From assembly GCF_003390915.1 (NCBI RefSeq), contig NZ_QMEM01000001.1:1116001-1180000 (forward strand): a DNA stretch of 64,000 nucleotides, in the 5' to 3' direction. This DNA is from Lewinella sp. IMCC34183 (lineage in GTDB: Bacteria; Bacteroidota; Bacteroidia; Chitinophagales; Saprospiraceae). The notes below the pieces were generated by a model. It was not told the origin of the DNA and made no database searches. It worked only from the letters and a program-made list of their open reading frames with translations. The position numbers and the translations under genes were made by a program. This document shows positions 25,565 to 34,045 of the stretch, in pieces; positions within the stretch are counted from its first letter, which is position 1; each line of letters begins with the position of its first letter.

Positions 25565-28144
25565 CTACTCCACCGTGGACCCGTCGATCGTACTGCCGAA
25601 CAGGATGGCGTTCATAAACAGCCGGTTGGTACCGTACCAGAACGCCCGGAAGTTTGGATTACTGGCGAAGGAGATGGTCCGCCCACCCCGGGCACCGCTC
25701 ACGATTATGGCCGCCGATCCGGCCGCCGATTCGGCGAACCCGCGGGGGCTGTAGCCGCTCACGAGGGGCGCGTCGGTGTACCGCAGGGGGGTAGCGTATA
25801 CGTTCTTGGCCGGCTCGAAGAGGAGGGTGCCGCTACGGAAGACGGGTATCTCCTCCCGGTTCATGCCGAAGAGCAGGGGGTGCGTCAGGTCGGCCGTGGT
25901 CTGGTAGATGGAGCCGCCCAGCACCCGCCCGCCGCCGTCGCGCTCGGCCATGGCGTAGGGGCGCTGCGTGATGTTACTGTCGGGGGAAGCGATCCGGCGG
26001 GTTTTGATGCTGGCCAGTCCGTTATTGGCCGCCCAGGTGCCCGCCCGCTCGAGGGTAATGAACACCTTATCGCGCCCCATCCAGTCCTTCAGCGCGGTGG
26101 CCACGGACTCGTCGAGGCCGTTGTACCAGCCGTCGGGCATGATGATGGTGTTGTAGCGGCTGAGATCGCTGCGGCCGACCTCGTCGATCGGCAGCTTGGT
26201 GATCGGGATACCGAAGCGCTGGTCGAGCAAATGCCAGGCTTCCCCGGCATCGAGACTGCTCGTGCTGCCCTCGATCAGCAGGGCGATCTCGGGCTTGCGC
26301 AGGGTCTGGTAGGCCGAGCGGGAACCCAGGTTGAGGCCGCCCGGGTCCACTACCCCGCTGCCGGTCGTACGGATGTCGATACCGGTGGCGTCCTCGGCCT
26401 CGGTGATCAGCTGGTGCAGTTCCTCCGGCGTCATGTCCTGTCCGGCCACCGGCACCATGGCCGTACCGCGTCCGAACTTATCCGTTCCGGTACCGGTGGT
26501 GAAGGATTTGTCGCTCACCTTCACCCTTACCCCGTGGTCCATCAGGTAGTAGATGGCGCGGGGCGAGTAGTAGTCGTTGGAAGGAATGAAGTAGGCGTAG
26601 TCGGCGGTACTGCGGTCGATGTTTTTGCTTTCGCCGCCCCGCTCGTAGTCGGTCCAGTTCATCCCGTCCGGCGTACCGCCGCTCACCTGCCGGTAGGGCA
26701 GGTTAAAGGCCATGGGCAGCGAGAAGGTGGAGACGTCGTAGAAGAGGCTGTCCTCGAATTCCAGGATCGGCTCGAAGGCCGCCTCGCTGAAGGGGGTCTT
26801 AGGTACGTAGTACGCCTCGCCGCCCGCGTTGTCGGTGCCGTGCTGCACCGGCAGGGCGTGCTGGGCCAGGATGTCGGCCAGTTCCCGGGCGCGCCCCGGG
26901 TCGCCGTCGGCGTCGATGACGTAGCCGTCGCCGGTCACGCCCTCCAGGTTGAAGTCGCGCTGGTAGGTCAGCAGGTCGTCGCGCAGTCCGGCCAGCGCCT
27001 TATAGGTGCTCAGGGCCGTCGTGACCTGGTTGCGGATGGTGAAGGGGAAGGTCAGCAGTCCGTTTTCGCTCTCTTGCAGGTGACCGCGGGAGCTGGCCTG
27101 TTCGAACAGGATACCCACCGTGCCGAAGATGTCGGGATAGGTCGATCCCTTACCGTAGTAGAAGTCGTCGTAGCCCTCTCCGCTGTAGTACAGCGAGCCG
27201 ATCTCGTCGAGGGCCGCCGCGTGGTAGGTACCGATACGTGCCGTCAGCTCCTGGTTGAGCGGCGAGGTGGAGGGGTGCACGCGGGTAGGCTCCCCGGGCA
27301 TGAAGAAGAAGGTAGCATTGGTGCCCATCTCGTGGTGGTCGGTGAGCACGTTGGGCTTCCACCGGTGGAACTGGGCAATACGCGCCTGGCTTTCGGGGTG
27401 CTGCACGGGCAGCCAGTCGCGGTTCAGGTCGAACCAATAGTGGTTGCTGCGGCCGCGGGGGTAGGCCTCGTTGTACTCGCGGTCCTGCCCGTCGGGCGTC
27501 ATGTTCTTGTTCTTGTGGCTGTTGGCCCAGCTGGCGAAGCGGTTGAAGCCGTCCGGATTATAGCAGGGGTCGAAGACCACGATATTGTTGTTCAGCAGCT
27601 CACCCACTTCGCTCATGGGCGCCGCGGCCAGGTAGTAGGCGCTGAGCGGCGCGGCGTTGCCGCCGCTGGGTTCGTTCCCGTGGATGCTGTAGCCCTGGTA
27701 GAGTACGGCCGGCACGTTGCTCAGGTCGCCGTCCTGCATACCGCCGTCGGGCCGGCTCCAGTTGACGTGCATTTCCCGCAGTTCCTCGAGGCGGGCGTGG
27801 TTCTCGGGGCTGGTGAAGATCAGGTTGAGCAGCGGGCGGTCCTCATAGGTACGGCCGATCTCCACCAGCTCGATCCGGTCGCTGCTGGCGGCCAGGGCCC
27901 GCATGTAGGCCTGCTGCAGGTCGTGGCTGATGTGCCAGTCGCCGATTTGCCAGCCCAGGAATTCCTCCGGGGTGGGGATGCTTGGGTCGTATTCGAGATC
28001 CGGCAGGTAGTAGGTGATCGGCCGGTCGGCCATGCTGTTGGCGGTGGGCCGGTCGGGGTCGCCGGGCGTATTGTAAACCTGGGCGGTGACGCGGGTGCAG
28101 AGTGACAGGATAAGGAGCAGGGAAAGTGGGTAGGTAAGCTTCAA
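25565..28144 (-). CDS. Secreted M14 family zinc carboxypeptidase
   Basis: The product is 859 aa. A signal peptide (about 1-21, ending RVTAQ) is followed by an M14 catalytic domain. Zinc ligands are His155 and Glu158 in YSIHGNEPSGG, the third His is in TDHHEMGTN, and the catalytic Glu is in GILFEQASSRG. Asn and Arg of the substrate site appear in FDLNRDW. The C-terminal half (about 420-859) is a DUF4350/GATase-like extension with FVTLERAGTWAAN-type strands and ends IDGSTVE. This layout matches large extracellular Bacteroidota carboxypeptidases that feed on peptides. No T9SS C-terminal sorting domain is visible. Confidence 0.92.
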   Translation of the reverse strand: MKLTYPLSLLLILSLCTRVTAQVYNTPGDPDRPTANSMADRPITYYLPDLEYDPSIPTPEEFLGWQIGDWHISHDLQQAYMRALAASSDRIELVEIGRTYEDRPLLNLIFTSPENHARLEELREMHVNWSRPDGGMQDGDLSNVPAVLYQGYSIHGNEPSGGNAAPLSAYYLAAAPMSEVGELLNNNIVVFDPCYNPDGFNRFASWANSHKNKNMTPDGQDREYNEAYPRGRSNHYWFDLNRDWLPVQHPESQARIAQFHRWKPNVLTDHHEMGTNATFFFMPGEPTRVHPSTSPLNQELTARIGTYHAAALDEIGSLYYSGEGYDDFYYGKGSTYPDIFGTVGILFEQASSRGHLQESENGLLTFPFTIRNQVTTALSTYKALAGLRDDLLTYQRDFNLEGVTGDGYVIDADGDPGRARELADILAQHALPVQHGTDNAGGEAYYVPKTPFSEAAFEPILEFEDSLFYDVSTFSLPMAFNLPYRQVSGGTPDGMNWTDYERGGESKNIDRSTADYAYFIPSNDYYSPRAIYYLMDHGVRVKVSDKSFTTGTGTDKFGRGTAMVPVAGQDMTPEELHQLITEAEDATGIDIRTTGSGVVDPGGLNLGSRSAYQTLRKPEIALLIEGSTSSLDAGEAWHLLDQRFGIPITKLPIDEVGRSDLSRYNTIIMPDGWYNGLDESVATALKDWMGRDKVFITLERAGTWAANNGLASIKTRRIASPDSNITQRPYAMAERDGGGRVLGGSIYQTTADLTHPLLFGMNREEIPVFRSGTLLFEPAKNVYATPLRYTDAPLVSGYSPRGFAESAAGSAAIIVSGARGGRTISFASNPNFRAFWYGTNRLFMNAILFGSTIDGSTVE

Positions 28145-28229
28145 GGTATCCGGTAGTTTTTGGCTAGGCCGGGAAGATAAGACAGCCCGGCGCTACGTCC
28201 GGCACCCCGCGGGGAGTATCTTAGGCACC

Positions 28230-29423
28230 GTGCGCCCCGTATTCGCTCTTCTGCCCCTTCTCTTCCTCCTCCCGGTCGCCGGCTGCCGGGACGGCGGGGC
28301 CGCCGCCGACTCCCCCCTCCGCGACAACGTGCTCTACGCCGTGGTCGAGGATACCGCCTGCCCCTCCGGCGCGACCCACCACAGCAACTGCGACTTGGGC
28401 TCGGTATTCCTCGCCAACCGCGATTCGGCCTACTTTTACTATCCCGACCAGGGGCTGCTTACGGTACACCCCCTCATCCGGCGGGGCGACACGCTCGTGA
28501 TGAGCGAGGGCCACCGGCGCTTTGCCGTTCGCGGCTCCGCCGACGCACCCGTCCTGCGATCGGCCGGTGGGCGTACCTACACCCTCCGCGTCCTGGCAGA
28601 TACCCCCCGCGGGGGTACGCCGGCCGCGCGGCTCGCTACTACCCCGCTGGAATTGCTGCCGCCGGGTATGCGCACCTTCGTCCATCCTCCGCGCCCCTGC
28701 GCCGACGTACCGGGCGCTTCCCGGGGGGTTGTCGAAAGCGGTTTGCGGGACACCGTACAGTACGTCGACCTGACCGGCGTCTACGGGCCCGCAGTCGGTC
28801 CCTACCGCCTCCTGCAGGTCGACGGCTCGGGACTGTACTCCCTCCTCGGCGGGGAAGCGGACGACGGCATCTACCGGCACGTGGACCGGCAGGGAAAAGT
28901 GTGGGCGGGCACCTACTCGTGGACGGACGACTACTACGCTGCCGTAGGAACCGACCTGCGGGGGTCCTGGCGTGCAGCGTTCGAAGTACGGCATGCCGAA
29001 CTGTCCGACGTGCGCTACCGGAGGATAATTCCTAAGTGGGGCTACCGCCGCATCGCGGGACAGGAGCCGGGGCCGGGACCGTTCGATTCCTTCTCTCCCG
29101 ACAGCACCTATCTATTCGGCATCGATATCACGCCGTCCTACGGCGTCGACCTGCTGATCAACGACATCGTCGTAGCCAGCTTCCCGACCCTCTACCGCTC
29201 CGCGATCGACGACGGCCTGCTCTACGCCCAGAGCGACTGCGCCCTTTTGGCCATGCAGGAATCCCAAGCCGGTACGCAATTAACCACCAACTTCACCCTC
29301 ACCTTTTCCGGTGTGGCGGACGAAACCCGTCCCACCGTGCCGTTGACATTTGCGCGGGTGGCACGCTGGCGGGGGAAGACGGAACGTCCCGGCCAGACGG
29401 AACTTCGGCCTAGGGATACGTAA
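28230..29423 (+). CDS. Lipoprotein, unrecognised
   Basis: The product is 397 aa, starting with GTG. MRPVFALLPLLFLLPVAGC gives lipobox Cys19. The body has two apparent parts: an N-terminal domain (about 30-165: VLYAVVEDTACPSGATHHSNCD, with an NlpE-like character) and a second domain (about 170-370: YVDLTGVYGPAVGPYRLLQV, GKVWAGTYSWTDDYYAAVG). The C-terminal end is basic (GKTERPGQTELRPRD). I do not recognise the family; it is likely periplasmic and lipid-anchored. A palindrome ACATCGGATGT begins 4 bases after the stop codon. Confidence 0.78.
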   Translation: MRPVFALLPLLFLLPVAGCRDGGAAADSPLRDNVLYAVVEDTACPSGATHHSNCDLGSVFLANRDSAYFYYPDQGLLTVHPLIRRGDTLVMSEGHRRFAVRGSADAPVLRSAGGRTYTLRVLADTPRGGTPAARLATTPLELLPPGMRTFVHPPRPCADVPGASRGVVESGLRDTVQYVDLTGVYGPAVGPYRLLQVDGSGLYSLLGGEADDGIYRHVDRQGKVWAGTYSWTDDYYAAVGTDLRGSWRAAFEVRHAELSDVRYRRIIPKWGYRRIAGQEPGPGPFDSFSPDSTYLFGIDITPSYGVDLLINDIVVASFPTLYRSAIDDGLLYAQSDCALLAMQESQAGTQLTTNFTLTFSGVADETRPTVPLTFARVARWRGKTERPGQTELRPRDT

Positions 29424-29427
29424 CCGC

Positions 29428-29438
29428 ACATCGGATGT
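29428..29438. repeat. ACATCGGATGT palindromic element, single copy
   Basis: ACATCGGATGT at 29428-29438 lies 4 bases after the stop of the preceding lipoprotein gene, in the 123-base gap between convergent genes. It is the core of the larger inverted repeats at 37687-37733 and 37840-37878. Here it lacks the long flanking arms. Confidence 0.55.
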
Positions 29439-29546
29439 ACAGCGTACCCCTGCGCCCGGTGCTGGCGGCGGGAGGTCCTCGTCGTGGGCCTGTATAGGTC
29501 CGGGTCCCCGGTACGCGCCGCACCCGCGTCCCCGCCCCACGCTTCG

Positions 29547-30461
29547 TTACCGAGACGAGACAGGCTGCTCCCCGCACTGTACCCGCAGCCGTTCCGGGGT
29601 CAGCTCCGCGCGTACCGGACCGCCGCCCAGGTACTCCCCGTCCGCCTCCAAGCCGGTAGTGCCACCCACCTTCACGCTGGTCGCCCGTGTCGTAGTGACC
29701 CCTTCCACCTTTCCAATGGAGGAGGTGTAAAAGCGCCAGCTGTTGGCTAGGATACGTGTTGTAGGTAGCTCTACCGCAAAGGTGAGCGCGAGGGTATCGC
29801 CGGTGGGGTCGGCCTGCGGAAGGAGCTGCATACCGCCGCCGCAGAAGCGCCCGAGGCCAAGATTGATCGTATGGAAGCGCCCGGTGATCCGGTGACCGTC
29901 GTATTCCAGCTCAAGCTCCGGCGGCGTGTACCCGCGCAGGTACGCGGCGGTGAGGAGCGGATACAGCAGGCGGTGCCTGTAGCCGGCGGCCGCGCTCCGG
30001 CGCACCACCTCGGCGTCGTAGGCCATGCCGGCCATGTTTATGAAGTGGCGCACCCGGCCGTCGCCGTAGGTGAGGCGGCCGATGCGGTGCGCCACCGTAT
30101 GGTTCCGGTCGTAGGTATCCATCCAGCGCAGGATGTTGCGGGGCACCGCCAGCGTCCGGCACCAATCGTTGCCGCTCCCGAGGGGAAGCGGGGCGTAGGT
30201 GAGGTCCCCGCACCTTCCCTGGGCTACGGCGGCGTTGACGAGAAGGTGGTGGGTCCCGTCGCCCCCCACGCCGACGACCTCCCGGTGGCCGGCGTCTCCG
30301 GCTTCCGCGAGGCGGTCGGCCAGGGAATGGCGTGCATCCGCCAGCCCGAACGAGGCGCCCGGATACCGCCGCCGCAGCACGGGCCAGGCGTACCGCCACC
30401 AGCGGGCCGCACGTCCGGCGGCGGCGGCGGGGTTGACGATAAAGTGCGGAACGGTGGACAT
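29547..30461 (-). CDS. Diacylglycerol kinase family lipid kinase (YegS/BmrU-like)
   Basis: The product is 304 aa. The nucleotide-binding motif VVGVGGDGTHHLLVN (GGDGT at residues 66-70) is the signature of the DAGK catalytic domain, preceded by FIVNPAAAAGRAARWW. LPLGSGNDWCRTL is the second conserved element. The C-terminal part has an IGRLTYGDGRVRHFINM strand region and GLEADGEYLGGGPV. Such enzymes phosphorylate diacylglycerol or sphingoid-type lipids at the inner membrane; sphingolipid use is possible in Bacteroidota. ATG 30461 (MSTVPHFIVNP) is preferred to the long in-frame extension to 30584, which would run under the ABC gene's upstream region. Confidence 0.92.
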   Translation of the reverse strand: MSTVPHFIVNPAAAAGRAARWWRYAWPVLRRRYPGASFGLADARHSLADRLAEAGDAGHREVVGVGGDGTHHLLVNAAVAQGRCGDLTYAPLPLGSGNDWCRTLAVPRNILRWMDTYDRNHTVAHRIGRLTYGDGRVRHFINMAGMAYDAEVVRRSAAAGYRHRLLYPLLTAAYLRGYTPPELELEYDGHRITGRFHTINLGLGRFCGGGMQLLPQADPTGDTLALTFAVELPTTRILANSWRFYTSSIGKVEGVTTTRATSVKVGGTTGLEADGEYLGGGPVRAELTPERLRVQCGEQPVSSR

Positions 30462-30587
30462 ACAGCAATGGTACGAAGCGCAGCGCGGGGGAGCGCCGTT
30501 TATCCGGTGAGAGGGTCCGTTTGTCCGATTCCGCGGAAATTGTCCGTAAAATGGGCCATATTGACGCACACACCACCCCACCACCTT

Positions 30588-31529
30588 ATGTCAATTTCCC
30601 ATAGCGCCCCGGTCATCGAGGTGCGTAACGTCCGGAAAACCTACGGAGAAAAGGTTGCCGTCGACGACGTTACCTTCAGCATGCCGCCCGACGCGATCCT
30701 CGGCCTGCTGGGCCCCAACGGGGCCGGCAAGACCAGCCTTATCCGCATGATCACCACCATCACCGCTCCCGACAGCGGTGAGATCTACTTTTCCGGTCAG
30801 CCGCTCAGCGGGTACCACCCCACACAGATCGGCTACCTGCCCGAGGAGCGCGGGCTCTACAAGAGTATGTACGTCGGGGAGCAACTCCTCTACCTCGGCC
30901 AGCTCAAGGGAATGAATGTGCGGGTAGCCGAGCAGAGCGCCCGCGAGTGGCTCGCCAAATTCGAGCTGGAGGGGCAGTGGAAGAAAAAAGTGGAGGAACT
31001 CAGCAAGGGCATGCAGCAGCAGGTACAGTTCATCGCTACCGTACTCCACGACCCGAAACTGCTGATTCTCGACGAGCCCTTCAGCGGCCTGGACCCGGTG
31101 AATGCCAACCGCATGCGCGCCGAGATCCTGCGGCTGCACGCCAACGGCACGGCTGTGATCTTCAGCACCCACCGGATGGAACAGGTGGAGGAGCTCTGCG
31201 AATTCATCGTACTTATCAACCACGGCCGCAATATCCTGCAGGGCAAGGTGCAGGACATCCGCCGGCAGTTCCTGGAGCACCGCTACCGGCTCACCTACCA
31301 GGGGACGCTACCCGCCGCGGTCGCCGAGCACCACCAGCTCCTGAACCCCACCGTTTCCACGGTAGACATCCAGCTCAGCCCCGGGGAGTCCGGCAACGAC
31401 CTGCTGCGTTCGCTGCTCCGGCTCGGCGTAGAGATACAGGGCTTTCACGAGCTGCTGCCCAGCCTCAACGAGATCTTTATCAAGCGCGTCAGCCGCGTCG
31501 AACAGCCGCAACCCCTCTCCCATGAATAA
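30588..31529 (+). CDS. ABC transporter ATP-binding protein (NatA-like)
   Basis: The product is 313 aa. Walker A is GPNGAGKTS (residues 42-50), the signature is EELSKGMQQQVQF, and Walker B plus D-loop is LLILDEPFSGLDPVNANR. The H-loop His is in VIFSTHRMEQ. The Q-loop region reads IGYLPEERGLYKSM, in which the Pro-Glu-Glu is characteristic of Nat-type exporters. A C-terminal DUF4162-like domain (about 220-300) follows. It overlaps the permease gene by 8 bases, forming one exporter of unknown substrate (Na+ or drugs by family analogy). Confidence 0.94.
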   Translation: MSISHSAPVIEVRNVRKTYGEKVAVDDVTFSMPPDAILGLLGPNGAGKTSLIRMITTITAPDSGEIYFSGQPLSGYHPTQIGYLPEERGLYKSMYVGEQLLYLGQLKGMNVRVAEQSAREWLAKFELEGQWKKKVEELSKGMQQQVQFIATVLHDPKLLILDEPFSGLDPVNANRMRAEILRLHANGTAVIFSTHRMEQVEELCEFIVLINHGRNILQGKVQDIRRQFLEHRYRLTYQGTLPAAVAEHHQLLNPTVSTVDIQLSPGESGNDLLRSLLRLGVEIQGFHELLPSLNEIFIKRVSRVEQPQPLSHE

Positions 31530-32844
31530 CCTTTGGCTAGTCATCCGCCGCGAATACCTGACCCGGGTACGCCGGCGCTCCTTCATCCTGGCTACCCTGC
31601 TGACCCCCATCGGCCTGGCGCTCTTCGCCGTGGTGGCCAACGCGGTATTCAGCTACGAGAACGACGACGTGAAACGCATCGCCGTCATCGACGACGGTAA
31701 CCTCTTCGACGGAGCCCTGCCCGACGAGAACGGACTATACTTCCGCTTCGTCGACCAGCCCCTGGAGGAGTTACGTGGCGAGGGCGGCGACGACCGCGAC
31801 TTCGCCGGGATCTTGGTCGTGCCGGAGGTCACCAATGCCCGCAGCCGCAACTTCCGCGTGCAACTCTTCACCGATGAGACGCTCAGCATCGACGCCCAGT
31901 CGCGCATCCGCCGCCGCGTCGAGGACGCCCTGCGGGAGTACAAGATCGAGGCCCTGGACATCGACCAGACCACCCTGGCCAGCCTGGATACCGACGTGGA
32001 CGTGAGCGTCCGAAGCCTCACGGCCACCGCCGAAGGTGAAGACGAAGACCGCAGCATGGCCGCCGTGATCGGTGCGGCCATCGGTACCGTGATGGGCTTC
32101 CTGATGTACATCTCGGTCTTCGTATACGGCATGATGGTCATGCGGTCGGTCATGGAGGAGAAGACCAACCGCATCGTGGAGGTCGTCATCTCCTCCGTGC
32201 GCCCCTTCACCCTCCTGCTCGGCAAGATCATCGGCGTGGGGGCCCTCGGCCTTACCCAGGTCGTTGCCTGGATGATCATGATTCCGGGATTGCTCTTCCT
32301 GGTTAGTCTGTTCTTCGGACTGGACGCCCAGCCCAGCCAGATGCCCAACTCCCCCGAGATGGATCCCGCAGAAATGCAGAGCGTGATCGAACGGATGACC
32401 GGCGGCCTGGCCGACCTCAACTGGTGGCTCATCCTGCCGTGCTTCATCCTGTACTTCCTCGGCGGCTATTTCATGTATTCGGCCCTCTTTGCCGCGGTAG
32501 GTAGCGCCATGGGCGACGATATGGGCGAAAGCCAGACGCTCACCATCCCCATCACCATCCCGGTCATCCTGGCCTTCTACATCATGATGTCGGCCATTCA
32601 GAACCCCAACTCCAGTCTGGCGGTCTGGTCGTCCATCTTCCCGCTCTTCGCGCCCATCGTTATGCCGGCTCGCCTCGCGTTCGACCCTCCGCTGTGGCAG
32701 GTGGGCCTCAGCCTGGTGGTGGTCTTCGCCTTCGCCGCCCTCATGGTGTGGATGGCGTCGAGAATTTACCGCGTCGGCATCCTGAACTACGGCAAGAAGT
32801 CCACCCTCAAGGACATGGGCAAGTGGATCACGGCCAAATACTAG
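31522..32844 (+). CDS. ABC-2 type transporter permease (NatB-like)
   Basis: The product is 440 aa. A first helix (FILATLLTPIGLALFAVVANAVF) is followed by a large extracytoplasmic loop (about 47-180), and five to six helices in the second half, including GTVMGFLMYISVFVYGMMVM, ALGLTQVVAWMIMIPGLLF and ILPCFILYFLGGYFMYSALF. SVMEEKTNRIVEVVISSVRP is the conserved cytoplasmic coupling segment of NatB/ABC2 permeases that contacts the ATPase. The start lies in the last codons of the ATPase gene. Confidence 0.93.
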   Translation: MNNLWLVIRREYLTRVRRRSFILATLLTPIGLALFAVVANAVFSYENDDVKRIAVIDDGNLFDGALPDENGLYFRFVDQPLEELRGEGGDDRDFAGILVVPEVTNARSRNFRVQLFTDETLSIDAQSRIRRRVEDALREYKIEALDIDQTTLASLDTDVDVSVRSLTATAEGEDEDRSMAAVIGAAIGTVMGFLMYISVFVYGMMVMRSVMEEKTNRIVEVVISSVRPFTLLLGKIIGVGALGLTQVVAWMIMIPGLLFLVSLFFGLDAQPSQMPNSPEMDPAEMQSVIERMTGGLADLNWWLILPCFILYFLGGYFMYSALFAAVGSAMGDDMGESQTLTIPITIPVILAFYIMMSAIQNPNSSLAVWSSIFPLFAPIVMPARLAFDPPLWQVGLSLVVVFAFAALMVWMASRIYRVGILNYGKKSTLKDMGKWITAKY

Positions 32845-32860
32845 GTCTTACATCTAAATT

Positions 32861-33124
32861 TTAAAATTCAAGATTTTTCCCCGGCTCGATCGCCACGTTC
32901 AGAATCTTGAGCACGAAGGAGCAGCTTCCTTTCATGTCCAGGGTAGGACGCATCGCCTCGGTCAGCGCCGCCATCACGGTATCGTACTCCCCCGAAAGCT
33001 GGGTGCTCAGGGGGTTGGTGGCCACCGTGATGCCCTCCCGCGGCAATCGCTGGATGAAGGCGACGATGGGCGGTTCGTAGTCGGCGGTCAGGGGGTACAG
33101 GGAGATCTCTACGGAAACATGCAT
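32861..33124 (-). CDS. Thiamine-binding/UPF0045 (YqgV-like) protein
   Basis: The product is 87 aa. MHVSVEISLYPLTADYEPP, then IVAFIQRLP, NPLSTQLSGEYDTVMAAL and GSCSFVLKILNVAI follow the ferredoxin-like fold of the thiamine-binding YqgV/YkoF domain. Such proteins bind thiamine or hydroxymethylpyrimidine. No thiamine gene lies adjacent. It is convergent with the ABC permease, and its stop codon falls within an AT-rich linker (32851-32875). Confidence 0.87.
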   Translation of the reverse strand: MHVSVEISLYPLTADYEPPIVAFIQRLPREGITVATNPLSTQLSGEYDTVMAALTEAMRPTLDMKGSCSFVLKILNVAIEPGKNLEF

Positions 33125-33218
33125 GGGCGGGGTCGCGGGTGCAACGGTTAATGAGGCGCTAATTAACGACCGGCAGAGGAAACCGAGGCGTGCCGGGCCA
33201 CCGAATTACCGTAGACGC

Positions 33219-34034
33219 CTATTGCTGAACCAGTCCGGTAGCAAACAGGAAATCGACCTCCTGGTCGAGGGCCTCCGCCACGGCGGCCGAATCGGCCGCC
33301 AGGTTGATGTTCCCGAGGAGCAGGTCGAGGCGCGCCTCTACGTCGAGGCGCAAATTGAATCCCTGCGCCGGCGTCACGGCCTGACCGAAGTCAAGAATGA
33401 ACGGCCGGCTCCCGTACGAGCTCACCGAAAGGGTATCGCCCCCGGGCACCAGGGTATATTCCAGGCGGGTCTGCACGTAGCCCTGCCCATCACGGAAGTT
33501 GAGCCGTCCGGGTTGGGTGCGCAGGGCATCGCCGGTGGGGGCGGTAGCCGGCACTACGGTGCGGTACTGCCCGGGCAGGCCGTAGGTACCGTATAGGCCG
33601 TCCAGCGCTTCGGTCCCCGTACGCAGCGTACCGACGTTGGTAGTCGTAGGAGCAAGGGATGCCAGCAGGTAGTTACCGTTCAGCGTGACCGTCACCGTAT
33701 CAACTCCCTCCAGTAGCCCTAAGTTGACCGGTCGGTTCGGCAGCGGAAGTTGTGCGGTAGGGGAAAGCAGGCCCAGGTCCCCCAGGTAGTACCGGAAACG
33801 GACCAGCTGAAAGGTGTTGCCCGCACCATCCGCGTACGACTGACCGACCACGACGTTATCCGCCCCCCAGACCGGCGTGAGGCGAACCGAGAGTGCGGGA
33901 TAGGTGCAGCAGTCCGGACAGGCCGCGTCGGCCTGCAGGTCATAGTTAGCGGAATCGGGATCGGTGCAGCCGATACGCTCCTCGTAGCAGGCGGTTAGTA
34001 ACAGAGCCAGAAAAGCTACGCAGAGCAGACGCAT
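33219..34034 (-). CDS. MbnP-like family lipoprotein
   Basis: The product is 271 aa. MRLLCVAFLALLLTAC gives a lipobox Cys16. A short Cys-rich motif (GCTDPDSANYDLQADAACPD, then CCTYP) resembles the secreted cysteine modules common in Bacteroidota. The rest matches the MbnP domain layout: RLTPVWGADNVVVGQ, DGAGNTFQLVRFRYYLGDLGL, then VTVTLNGNYLLASL and late RLDVEARLDLLLGN. MbnP proteins are periplasmic and linked to copper or methanobactin uptake in some bacteria; here the ligand is unknown. It starts 11 bases after cysN ends, so it could be the last gene of the cys transcript. Confidence 0.8.
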   Translation of the reverse strand: MRLLCVAFLALLLTACYEERIGCTDPDSANYDLQADAACPDCCTYPALSVRLTPVWGADNVVVGQSYADGAGNTFQLVRFRYYLGDLGLLSPTAQLPLPNRPVNLGLLEGVDTVTVTLNGNYLLASLAPTTTNVGTLRTGTEALDGLYGTYGLPGQYRTVVPATAPTGDALRTQPGRLNFRDGQGYVQTRLEYTLVPGGDTLSVSSYGSRPFILDFGQAVTPAQGFNLRLDVEARLDLLLGNINLAADSAAVAEALDQEVDFLFATGLVQQ

Positions 34035-34045
34035 GGCTCGGGATA

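Noticed and set aside
25508-28105. 865-residue open frame on the plus strand
   Set aside because: It is antisense to the M14 carboxypeptidase gene, has a Val/Gly/Arg-rich composition typical of antisense of GC-rich genes, and shows no domain.
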